Assembly: GCF_900111165.1 (NCBI RefSeq)
Contig: NZ_FOGH01000001.1
Coordinates: 62,001 to 126,000, forward strand
From: Nitrosomonas sp. Nm51
Lineage (GTDB): Bacteria > Pseudomonadota > Gammaproteobacteria > Burkholderiales > Nitrosomonadaceae
Reading direction: 5' to 3'
Length of the DNA stretch: 64,000 nt
Under the pieces are notes generated by a model. That model did no database searches and had not been told where the DNA came from. It saw nothing but the letters and a program-made list of their open reading frames with translations. The translations under genes were made by a program, and so were the position numbers. Positions 57,572 to 64,000 of this stretch are shown here, piece after piece; position 1 is the first letter of the stretch, and each line of letters begins with the position of its first letter.

Positions 57572-58510
57572 TTAATCTTGCAGTGAAATGGCTGGTTTCA
57601 AAAGTATCGGTGCGTCTAAATTTGTTTTTCCATCTATGTGCACTGTTTCATTTTCATGCGTAATTGCTTTTTCAGCTTTTTCATTCATGACAATGATGCT
57701 GATACGGCGGTTAATCGGATTAAAAGGATCTTCCTTATCAAATAACACTGCCGACGATAATCCGACTACGCGCAATATTTTGTCTGCATCCATTCCACCG
57801 GTAATCAATTCTCTTCGGGATGCATTGGCTCGGTCAGCGGATAACTCCCAGTTACTGTAGCCCTTGTCGCCGGTTGGAAACGGCGTTGCATCCGTATGCC
57901 CCGAAAGACTGATCTTGTTTGAAACATCGTTCAGCATTTTCCCAATTTCATGCAGAATGACTTTTGTGTACGGTTGCAAATCTGCGCGTCCACTTGCAAA
58001 CATTGGACGGTTCTGTTCGTCCACAATTTGAATACGCAGTCCTTCCGTAGTAATATCCAGTAACAACTGGTTTTTAAATCGCTTTAAAAGTGGATTGGCG
58101 TCAATGGCTTTTTCCAGGTTAATTTTCAGCTGATTGAGGCGCTGCAACTCCAGACGCTCGCGTTCGGCTTGGGCTGCTTTCAAGTCCAGTACTTCCTTGA
58201 CAGTTTCGCCTTTTTTTACCTGACCGCTGCTCCGGGATAAATCGGTGCCGCCGCCTTTTATAATGCTAGTAGCATCGCCTACACTTGAACCGCCAAACAT
58301 GGCAACTTTCAAAGGTGTTCTGAAATATTCGGAAATGCCCTCCAGGTCGCCTTGAGAAGCCGATCCCAGCAGCCACATCAGCAGGAAGAATGCCATCATC
58401 GCTGTTACAAAGTCTGCGTAGGCAATTTTCCATGCGCCACCGTGATGTCCGCCAGCAACTTTTTTTATGCGCTTGATAACAATAGGACGTTGAGAAAGAT
58501 CTTCAACCAT
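57572..58510 (-). CDS. motB: Flagellar motor stator protein MotB
   Basis: A 312-residue stator subunit. RPIVIKRIKKVAGGHHGGAWKIAYADFVTAMMAFFLLMWL carries the proton-binding Asp33 in YADF (shown here in parts), then a linker and an OmpA-like peptidoglycan-binding domain (about 165-285) with LSGHTDATPFPTGDKGYSNW split across it and NRRISIIV. It follows motA by 42 bases. No other flagellar genes are in the window. Confidence 0.94.
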   Translation of the reverse strand: MVEDLSQRPIVIKRIKKVAGGHHGGAWKIAYADFVTAMMAFFLLMWLLGSASQGDLEGISEYFRTPLKVAMFGGSSVGDATSIIKGGGTDLSRSSGQVKKGETVKEVLDLKAAQAERERLELQRLNQLKINLEKAIDANPLLKRFKNQLLLDITTEGLRIQIVDEQNRPMFASGRADLQPYTKVILHEIGKMLNDVSNKISLSGHTDATPFPTGDKGYSNWELSADRANASRRELITGGMDADKILRVVGLSSAVLFDKEDPFNPINRRISIIVMNEKAEKAITHENETVHIDGKTNLDAPILLKPAISLQD

Positions 58511-58552
58511 GCATGACCTCGTTTTTTGTAGTTCCGGGCTTCATTACACGTG

Positions 58553-59413
58553 TTATTCAGCCTTGCTTTTTTTCACGTGTTCTTCAAGTTCCATGAATGA
58601 TGGCCGCTCGGTGGAGAATAAAACCTTTCGGCCAAACTCAACAGCCAGAACGGGCGAGTAGCCATTCAGATTGGCTAATAGAGTGATTTTGATACATTCA
58701 AGTAGTTTGCTTGATTCATGTAACTGATGTTCCAGCTTGGCCGCCAATGGACTGACAAAACCATAAGCAAGCAAAATACCTAAAAAAGTCCCAACCAATG
58801 CCGCAGCAATCAATATGCCCAGTTCACTGGGTGGTAAATGCACGGATTCCATGGTGTGAACAACCCCCATGACTGCGGCGATAATACCAAAGGCCGGTAA
58901 GCCGTCTCCCAGTTTTGCTATACAATGAATCGGCACTTCACCTTCCTGATGATGCGTTTCGAGTTCGCTGTCCATGAGATTTTCAATTTCTAATGCATTC
59001 AGGTTTCCGCTAACCATCAAACGCAGATAATCAGTAATGAATTCTGTTACATGGTGGTCAGCCAAAATCGTTGGGTATTTTGTGAAAATCGGACTGTTTT
59101 GTGGGTCATCGACATCCGCCTCGATTGACATCAATCCTTCTTTGCGGATTTTTCCCAGGATTTCATAGAGTAATGTCATTAGCTCCATGTATACGGCCTT
59201 GGTATATTTCGAGCTCTTGAGAACGCCGGGAAGGCCCTTAAGAGTCGCCTTAAGCGCTTTGCTGGAGTTGCCGACAACGAAAGCGCCAATTGCGCCACCG
59301 CCTATCATCAATACTTCAACCGGTTGCCATAATGAGGCCAAATGTCCGCCTGCAAGCGCAAAACCGCCAAAAATAGATATTAGGATAATGATATAGCCAA
59401 CGATAACTAACAT
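58553..59413 (-). CDS. motA: Flagellar motor stator protein MotA
   Basis: A 286-residue four-helix stator subunit coupling proton flow to rotation. Start at 59413 (MLVIVGYIIILISIFGG), which matches E. coli MotA; a TTG 11 codons earlier is in frame. GGGAIGAFVVGNSSKA, LPGVLKSSKYTKA, and the late helices GIIAAVMGVVHTMESV and GILLAYGFVSPLAAKLE with key Pro residues are present. AGGGA is upstream at long spacing. Confidence 0.95.
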   Translation of the reverse strand: MLVIVGYIIILISIFGGFALAGGHLASLWQPVEVLMIGGGAIGAFVVGNSSKALKATLKGLPGVLKSSKYTKAVYMELMTLLYEILGKIRKEGLMSIEADVDDPQNSPIFTKYPTILADHHVTEFITDYLRLMVSGNLNALEIENLMDSELETHHQEGEVPIHCIAKLGDGLPAFGIIAAVMGVVHTMESVHLPPSELGILIAAALVGTFLGILLAYGFVSPLAAKLEHQLHESSKLLECIKITLLANLNGYSPVLAVEFGRKVLFSTERPSFMELEEHVKKSKAE

Positions 59414-59792
59414 TGCAGAAAGTCCCTGGAGTAAATAAACAGTCAAGGTTCAAAAATCTCTGCAAAATTAGCACAGGCAGCTGGAAATAAAGGAATGAGA
59501 AAGCCGGCAATTAACCCGTATTTTTACTGAGTTTTTATGTCATCAGTAAAAAACGATTAAGAATCATTGGGATGAAGTCTGAGCCGATAGATTATCGAAA
59601 CTGTCCAGTTTTGCAATCGGTTATTATTCAACATCGTGATTGATAGATAAATGCCGTAGCTGGTAAAAGCAGTTCATCGTGGCGATTATTTGGCTTGCGC
59701 ATCATGTGTGGTCGTGTGTGGAGATTTTGTCAGGTCATGGGCGGAATCAGAATGGTCTGTCCGGACGATTTCGATTGAAAATCGGACATAAA
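59414..59792. other. Gene-free stretch upstream of motA
   Basis: About 380 bases without a gene, presumably containing the motA promoter on the minus strand. I looked for a flagellar sigma-28 site and found none that fits well. A T-rich inverted pair (TTACTGA...TCAGTAAA) lies near 59524-59549. Confidence 0.4.
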
Positions 59793-59814
59793 AAAACCCA
59801 CCGAAGTGGGTTTT
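59793..59814 (-). terminator. Terminator after the 59851 gene
   Basis: AAAACCCAC (59793-59801) and GTGGGTTTT (59806-59814) around CGAA give a compact stem. On the minus strand the stem is followed by a T run, so it ends the minus-strand gene at 59851. The A run on its left side may also let it work in the other direction. Confidence 0.88.
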
Positions 59815-59850
59815 AAAATTGACTATAAGAGCTGTTATAACATCTATTTT

Positions 59851-60258
59851 TTAGCTTTTGGTATTGCCCGATTCCGCAAGGACCGGTTGAGAACTATGCT
59901 CCCCGGCCATTTTTTTGTGGTAGGCTGCTTTCTCCAGACTCTCCTCGGCTGCTTTTTCAAATTCTTGGATTTTATACTTCACATGCTTTTTAATATCCCG
60001 CCCACGTTTTCCCAGGTAGCTGCTGCGTGATCTTTTTTTCAACGTTTCGATTTGCTCTTCAATTTTGCCGTACATCTCGTTGGCTTGTTCCTCATAATGG
60101 CGCGCCAGTGCTGCGTGATCTGCTTTGCCGGTGCTTTCTAATGCAGTCGAATTTGACACGTCATTCTGTCCTGTAGCAAAAGCACTCATAGGTAGAACAA
60201 TGCACATAAATACCAAAACAGTCACAGCAGCGGAGATTTTTATCGTTACATTTCTCAT
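59851..60258 (-). CDS. Exported coiled-coil protein of unknown function
   Basis: A 135-residue periplasmic protein. Start at 60258 (MRNVTIKISAAV) because AAGGAG lies 7 bases upstream; GTG at 60264 is in frame but unsupported. A signal peptide ends near MSAFA (about 28). The rest is charged and helical with HYEEQANEMYGKIEEQIETL-type heptads and repeated AAxxxxxMAxEH segments, similar to small betaproteobacterial periplasmic proteins of unknown role. A terminator follows. Confidence 0.7.
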   Translation of the reverse strand: MRNVTIKISAAVTVLVFMCIVLPMSAFATGQNDVSNSTALESTGKADHAALARHYEEQANEMYGKIEEQIETLKKRSRSSYLGKRGRDIKKHVKYKIQEFEKAAEESLEKAAYHKKMAGEHSSQPVLAESGNTKS

Positions 60259-60600
60259 GATCACGCTCCTTTAACGATCCTATAAATAAAACTGTGAGTC
60301 TAAACAATATAAAGTGTTAAAAAAACCGGGGTGACCATTATTCTTAACTAAGTGAAACCATTAGGATGGTGCGTAATCTGATTCAGACTGCAGCGTGTAA
60401 CTGCAACACGCAACAGGATGTGCAGATTATTAGCCGTATCAATACAAAGCTCCAATGTGTAAAAAAGCGGCAAGTCAAAAAAGTAACAGTATGTGTCTGT
60501 GGGATTTTTCACTGTGTCATTATTCAACTGCTGGTACCCTGAATATCGTAAATAGTAGAAGGATTTCAATGAAAAACACATGTTGACAGGAGTGCCGATC
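60259..60600. other. Intergenic region between two divergent secreted-protein genes
   Basis: About 340 bases with both promoters presumably. No gene is supported; a frame on the minus strand overlapping the start of the + gene is a shadow. AGGAG at 60589-60593 serves the + strand gene. Confidence 0.4.
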
Positions 60601-60978
60601 ATGAACGTAAGAAACTTGTATTTCCATTTTTTCACCGTGCTTTTAGGCATGGTATTGATCATACCGCCGGTAGCGGCGGAAGCTGCAAAATATGACGCCA
60701 AAAATAAAGCTTTTTACAGCCAGTTGTCTTGCAAGGCTTCGACACGCGCAGTTGTCGCGCTTGCCGAATCGATGGAAGCCAGAGGTTTTTCGCAGCTCGA
60801 TTTTAACAAGGTGATTATTGAAGCGCTGCAAGGAACTGCACTAAGTCCCAATGGCCCCCGCTGGGAATGCTGCAGGGCCTGTGTTGATAATGACCAGCCC
60901 AATGATTCAGCGGCATGCCAGTGCTGTGATGGATTGGGCGATAATGTGATTGATATTCAGGATGTTGAGAAGCACTGA
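60601..60978 (+). CDS. Exported cysteine-rich protein of unknown function
   Basis: A 125-residue protein. Start at 60601 (MNVRNLYF) with AGGAG upstream. A signal peptide (hydrophobic about 8-26, cleavage near VAAEA) precedes a mature part with eight cysteines: LSCKAS, ECCRACVDN and CQCCDG. The pattern suggests disulfides or a metal site. An ALAESMEARGFSQLDFNKVI stretch is helical. I do not recognise the family. Confidence 0.65.
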   Translation: MNVRNLYFHFFTVLLGMVLIIPPVAAEAAKYDAKNKAFYSQLSCKASTRAVVALAESMEARGFSQLDFNKVIIEALQGTALSPNGPRWECCRACVDNDQPNDSAACQCCDGLGDNVIDIQDVEKH

Positions 60979-61035
60979 TACACGCGAATAAAATACAGAA
61001 GGGCGCTGTAACCGGACCGGCACTTGTGGTTTGAA

Positions 61036-62571
61036 TCAATTTGTCAGCACCATTTTTGAATTGTTGGTATCTACCCCCTCCAAAAGCGAGAAGGGAAGCG
61101 CTTTTTGGGGAGTTCGATAACCTTCTTTTTTGCAATATTGGATTGGCTCGCTAAAAGCGAGTTTCAGAACTATTCTTTTGTGCTCTAACTTATCGGAAGC
61201 CCAGAGTTTCTGTGGGTTTGATAAAAACGAAAGTGCAGTTCGAAAAGTTTCATCAAACGAAGCTAGCGGACGACCACATTTCGCAATTTTTTCATCCAAA
61301 ATGATCTTTTCTTCCTCCAGTTTTCGGATTTTCTTCTCGTAAGCCGTAATTAGCGTATCACTGTCCGTTTCAGTAATTCGGTCAAAAAACTGTTCGGCCT
61401 TGCGCTCAATTTGCAAGATATTGCGGCGGATGCCCTCGGCTTCCTGTTTGGCTGCTTCGTATCTAGCATTCCACAAATCGGTAAAAATATCAGCAGATAG
61501 GAGAAGCATTTCCTTAGATGACCTCATTTCACCGAGTAGTTTCTCAAAATCACTTTCCACTTGTTCACGGCGAATAGATTTTCCGTACAGATCGCACCGC
61601 GTACCGTCATCATGTTTGCCGTGACATAAATAATAGGCATAAAGTCCGCCCGTACCCCGCGACCAGCAAGACGTCATGGGGTTACCGCAAGACGCACAAG
61701 CCACAAACCCACGTAGTGGAAAATCTTCATTAATATCCTTGCGCACTGGCGCCTTGGCTTTGCCATTTAGACGTTCCTGTATTTTCTGGTAGGTTTCATA
61801 ACTGATCAACGGTTCGTGGTGAGCTTTGATAAGGTTGATATTCCAGTCCGGTTTATCCAGATACCCGGCATAAATGATATTGGTCAGAATATTTTTAACC
61901 CGTTGTAGATGAACTTCACCGGATTTGTCTTTTGGGAAGTGCGGTGAGCTTTCTAGAAAACGTTTGATCTCGCCTTGTGTTTCAAAACGCCCCGAAGCAA
62001 ATCCGCCCAATGCTTCAGTCATCACAGATGCACAAGGTTCATCACGTACCAGTAATTTGCCGTGTTTACCCACCTTGTCGTAACGGTAGCCAGTCGGCGC
62101 ATTAAACACGTTATAGCCATTCATCATCCGCGCCCGCATCCGGTTTTGTACCTGTTCGGCATTCTTTTCACGCTGATGTGCGGCAACAGACGCCAATAGA
62201 TGCTCGACCAAACGACTGTCGGAATCGTCGCCGAACTCGATGGATGGCGATTCCAATTTACCACCTGCATCGTTAATCGCGGTGCGCAAATGAATATGGG
62301 TTTCGATATCACGTGCCAAACGGCTAATATCGTCGATAATCACTACCGGTTTATCGGCCTTGCGTTTCTTAATGTATGACAGCATCGCCTTCATATTCGG
62401 ACGATCCAGCAATTTGCCGGACAGTCCTTCATCACGGAATACGTCAATCACGTCATAGCCCTTATGTTTGGCGTATTCGCGGCAGCGTGTTTCTTGGCTG
62501 GCAAGGCCGTGACCCTCGGTCACTTGCTTGGAGCTGGAAATGCGGCAATAAATAACGGCCTGTTGTGTCAT
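61036..62571 (-). CDS. Large serine recombinase
   Basis: A 511-residue site-specific recombinase of the large serine type (phage-integrase/transposon resolvase family). The N-terminal resolvase domain has YCRISSSKQ (catalytic Ser near residue 12) and DDISRLARD, then a recombinase domain (APTGYRYDKVG, IKRFLESSPHFP), a zinc ribbon (VACASCGNPM, then YYLCHGKHDDGTRC), and a long coiled coil near 355-425. Such enzymes insert and excise phages or mobile islands. It is coupled to an upstream 80-residue gene by an ATGA overlap. Confidence 0.92.
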   Translation of the reverse strand: MTQQAVIYCRISSSKQVTEGHGLASQETRCREYAKHKGYDVIDVFRDEGLSGKLLDRPNMKAMLSYIKKRKADKPVVIIDDISRLARDIETHIHLRTAINDAGGKLESPSIEFGDDSDSRLVEHLLASVAAHQREKNAEQVQNRMRARMMNGYNVFNAPTGYRYDKVGKHGKLLVRDEPCASVMTEALGGFASGRFETQGEIKRFLESSPHFPKDKSGEVHLQRVKNILTNIIYAGYLDKPDWNINLIKAHHEPLISYETYQKIQERLNGKAKAPVRKDINEDFPLRGFVACASCGNPMTSCWSRGTGGLYAYYLCHGKHDDGTRCDLYGKSIRREQVESDFEKLLGEMRSSKEMLLLSADIFTDLWNARYEAAKQEAEGIRRNILQIERKAEQFFDRITETDSDTLITAYEKKIRKLEEEKIILDEKIAKCGRPLASFDETFRTALSFLSNPQKLWASDKLEHKRIVLKLAFSEPIQYCKKEGYRTPQKALPFSLLEGVDTNNSKMVLTN

Positions 62572-62810
62572 GATCGAGGCTCCTTATTGTTCTGACTGTT
62601 GCGATCCCTAGAATCTATCACGCGGTTTTGCTCTTGCAAAGATTTTCGGTTTTTCTCATCCACGGCCTGCTGAACCGGGTGTTTGCCAAATGCCGCAGAA
62701 ACAAACTCCCCCATGATCGCGTATATAAAACGAATAACCTTTTCTTCTTGTTCTTTACCTAGCTTAAGCGGCGCAAGATGTTTGCGGTATTTTTCGATAT
62801 TCAGTGACAT
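62568..62810 (-). CDS. Small partner protein of the serine recombinase
   Basis: An 80-residue charged protein. Start at 62810 (MSLNIEKYRKHLAPL) with AAGGAA upstream; the longer frame is unsupported. Basic and rich in Gln, Asn and Arg at the C-terminus (SQNNKEPRS), with a helical middle. I do not recognise a family. Its stop overlaps the recombinase start (TCATGA on the + strand), so the two are made together and it may be an accessory or directionality factor. Confidence 0.65.
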   Translation of the reverse strand: MSLNIEKYRKHLAPLKLGKEQEEKVIRFIYAIMGEFVSAAFGKHPVQQAVDEKNRKSLQEQNRVIDSRDRNSQNNKEPRS

Positions 62811-63038
62811 AGTAATTCCTTTCAATGTACAAACCGTATGGCATGCACATTCAATATTGATAACAGGATGGAGTGTAAGGGCATGCACCGAAAGTTTCGG
62901 GCGGCTGATGAGATGCGTTATAAAAAAACGCATGGGCGGTCATGCTGATAAAGCTGTAGCAAATATTTTTCTTAAATACAAGAAAATATTCCTACTATTG
63001 GCATATTGAATGCAAGTGTATGACTATGTATGGGATGG
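62811..63038. other. Intergenic stretch between recombinase cassette and toxin gene
   Basis: About 230 bases. A T-rich inverted repeat, AATATTTT-T-CTT with AAG-AAAATATT, lies near 62960-62988 and may end the toxin-antitoxin transcript coming from the right. The recombinase operon promoter should also be here. Confidence 0.4.
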
Positions 63039-63320
63039 TTAAAACTGAGTTTTGGTATCTTCATGTCCCAAGATACGCATAATCTCAATAGCATCGCCAT
63101 CAATACGGTAATAGATGGAATGACTGCCGTAGACGCTACGTCGATATCCGGCACAAATATGATCAACAGCTTGCCAGAGACGCGGTGCTTCTACCAATTC
63201 CTGAAACCTCTGAATTAACCCGTCATAATATCGGTCGGCCTGTTCCAAGCCGAAAGTCAGGACACCATATTCATAAAGACGATCTAAATCTTCATCTGCT
63301 GTCTGGCTGAGCCTATAAAC
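63039..63320 (-). CDS. parE: ParE/RelE-family toxin, start apparently lost by frameshift
   Basis: The frame from 63320 down reads VYRLSQTADEDLDRLYEYG, then VLTFGLEQADRYYDGLIQRF, and ends in HSIYYRIDGDAIEIMRILGHED, a full ParE-type toxin of about 93 residues. There is no ATG, GTG or TTG in frame before TTG 63248, which would remove a third of the fold. An ATG at 63325-63327 lies one base out of frame: ATGGCAA then GTTTATAGG. One inserted or two lost bases would restore MA-VYRLS. It overlaps the antitoxin gene end. Confidence 0.75.
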   Translation of the reverse strand, partial: VYRLSQTADEDLDRLYEYGVLTFGLEQADRYYDGLIQRFQELVEAPRLWQAVDHICAGYRRSVYGSHSIYYRIDGDAIEIMRILGHEDTKTQF

Positions 63321-63571
63321 TTGCCATTATCTTTTAACCGCTTCTTTACAGCCTTCCTGATGTCATCAGGAGTACGATCGCTAAAACCGCTTCCTTCTGC
63401 TTTGATCAGTGCTTCACGAATGATCTCAATCTCGGAATTCCGGGATTGTTCCCGTCTGATCAAATCACGCAACAGTTCGCTGTCATTGCCATAGTGACCA
63501 CTGGCTATTTGCGATTTAATCCATTCTTCCTGTTGATCTGTTACCGTAATGGTTTTTTTAATCATCACCAT
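63284..63571 (-). CDS. parD: ParD-family antitoxin
   Basis: A 95-residue ribbon-helix-helix antitoxin that binds its own promoter and the toxin. KKTITVTDQQEEWIKSQIAS and NDSELLRDLIRREQSR form the DNA-binding part; the C-terminal half (IRKAVKKRLKDNGK) binds toxin. The last eleven residues, FIGSARQQMKI, read through what is probably the original toxin start, so the protein seems extended by the frameshift. AAAGG precedes the ATG; a 10-bp palindrome lies just upstream. Confidence 0.85.
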   Translation of the reverse strand: MVMIKKTITVTDQQEEWIKSQIASGHYGNDSELLRDLIRREQSRNSEIEIIREALIKAEGSGFSDRTPDDIRKAVKKRLKDNGKFIGSARQQMKI

Positions 63572-63593
63572 AGCGTCATACCTTTATAAAAAT

Positions 63594-63620
63594 ATCCGAT
63601 ATAATCCTACTATATCGGAT
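63594..63620 (-). promoter_or_regulatory. Operator palindrome of the toxin-antitoxin genes
   Basis: ATCCGATATA (63594-63603) and TATATCGGAT (63611-63620) form a perfect 10-bp inverted repeat with a 7-base spacer, 23 bases upstream of the antitoxin ATG. Such a palindrome is the expected binding site for ParD-type autoregulation. I could not place -35 and -10 boxes with confidence. Confidence 0.75.
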
Positions 63621-63700
63621 AATATAGGCAAATGAAAGAAAAATTTGTTCACCCTTGATGCTCGTGTCAGTGTTCTGGTTGTTACCGGGGACGTACACTC
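63621..63700. other. Short gene-free stretch
   Basis: Eighty bases with no gene between the antitoxin operator and the transposase relic; likely upstream promoter DNA of the antitoxin. Confidence 0.4.
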
Positions 63701-63823
63701 TCAAAGATCAGCGAATAAATTCCAATCGATCATACGATTGAGCTCTTCAAGCGGATCTTCCAGCTTGCTTAGCTGTTCATAGCGATTCTCAAGGTCAAAA
63801 AAACTGAGTTGCGTGATTGAATC
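63701..63823 (-). pseudogene. N-terminal fragment of an IS5-type transposase
   Basis: The minus-strand frame reads ITQLSFFDLENRYEQLSKL, then EDPLEELNRMIDWNLFADL, then stop. This is the N-terminus of IS5-family transposases (QLSFFDLENRYEQLSKLGDPLE...). No start codon precedes it and the protein ends after about 40 residues, so it is a relic. The bases beyond 63823 to the window end show no gene. Confidence 0.75.
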
Positions 63824-64000
63824 CTGTATCAGTAAATATGTATATTTTTAGAGATGCCCTTATGTGGCTTCTTTTCTTAGGAAGAGAAGGGGCCTGTTGA
63901 GGATACGTGCAAAATGTTGTCACTTTGCGATCACCAGTGGTCTTCTATACGAATTATCTGGACAATAATCATATCATAATGCATGATGGATAGTATGATT
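63824..64000. other. Gene-free window end
   Basis: Nothing recognisable; an AT-rich stretch with short direct repeats (CATATCATAATGCATGATGG) at the very end. It may contain the far end of the transposase relic. Confidence 0.35.

Noticed and set aside
59414-59620. Sigma-28 (FliA) promoter for motA
   Set aside because: TAAA and CCGATA-like pieces exist but not at the required spacing on the minus strand.
60348-60701. 117-codon minus-strand frame
   Set aside because: It overlaps the start of the exported cysteine-rich protein gene, which has a ribosome-binding site and a signal peptide; the frame itself has neither.

Overview
The window looks like a chromosome segment of a chemolithoautotrophic betaproteobacterium. 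A Nitrosomonas-like (Nitrosomonadaceae) ammonia oxidiser is my best guess. The guess rests on the run fimV-truA-trpFBA-accD-folC-dedD-cvpA-purF-metZ, the leuC-entericidin-leuD-leuB-asd order, a complete cytochrome c maturation tail, and a block of inorganic-carbon uptake genes. No rRNA gene or taxon-diagnostic enzyme (amo, hao, rubisco) lies inside, so the assignment is inference. I found no tRNA, rRNA or CRISPR array.

Layout. 1-3743: the tail of a cytochrome c maturation operon (ccmF partial, ccmG, ccmH, ccmI) with stop/start overlaps. 3820-5329: peroxiredoxin and malate dehydrogenase, convergent. 5330-6465: debris of a transposase. 6466-8824: a secreted six-BON-domain protein, a PRC-barrel protein, and a small unit made of an inverted repeat, a 10-codon ORF with a strong ribosome-binding site, and a terminator. 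8971-14167: ettA, DUF2835, YnfA, an alpha/beta hydrolase, a [2Fe-2S] ferredoxin and an M32 carboxypeptidase. 14168-15684: an AT-rich, repeat-bearing gap with a 24-residue membrane peptide gene.

15685-25571 is the most distinctive part, an inorganic-carbon acquisition island. It holds SbtA (Na+/bicarbonate symporter) with its PII-like partner SbtB, then a three-gene DAB operon (DabB, a second complex-I-like membrane subunit, and a long DabA), and convergent to it a full-length carboxysome-type carbonic anhydrase (CsoSCA) with all zinc ligands but no carboxysome shell genes around it. Together these would import bicarbonate, trap CO2 vectorially as bicarbonate, and interconvert the two.

26381-36096: proline iminopeptidase, a coiled-coil protein translationally linked to a patatin lipase, a cyclic-nucleotide-phosphodiesterase-type metallo-beta-lactamase protein next to a GAF-GspE secretion ATPase, DUF2141, an alpha/beta hydrolase, ApaH and an acyltransferase. 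36222-54022: a long + strand biosynthetic run for leucine, diaminopimelate/threonine/methionine precursors, FimV, tryptophan, fatty acids, folate, purines and methionine. A pair of related MITE-like elements (33120-33380 and 43759-44028) interrupts these regions, and one abuts the truA start codon. 54121-60978: two cyclophilins, cysS, a membrane-anchored methyltransferase, motAB and two secreted small proteins. 61036-64000: an accessory end with a large serine recombinase, an 80-residue partner, a ParDE-type toxin-antitoxin pair whose toxin seems to have lost its start by frameshift, an operator palindrome, and an IS5-type relic.
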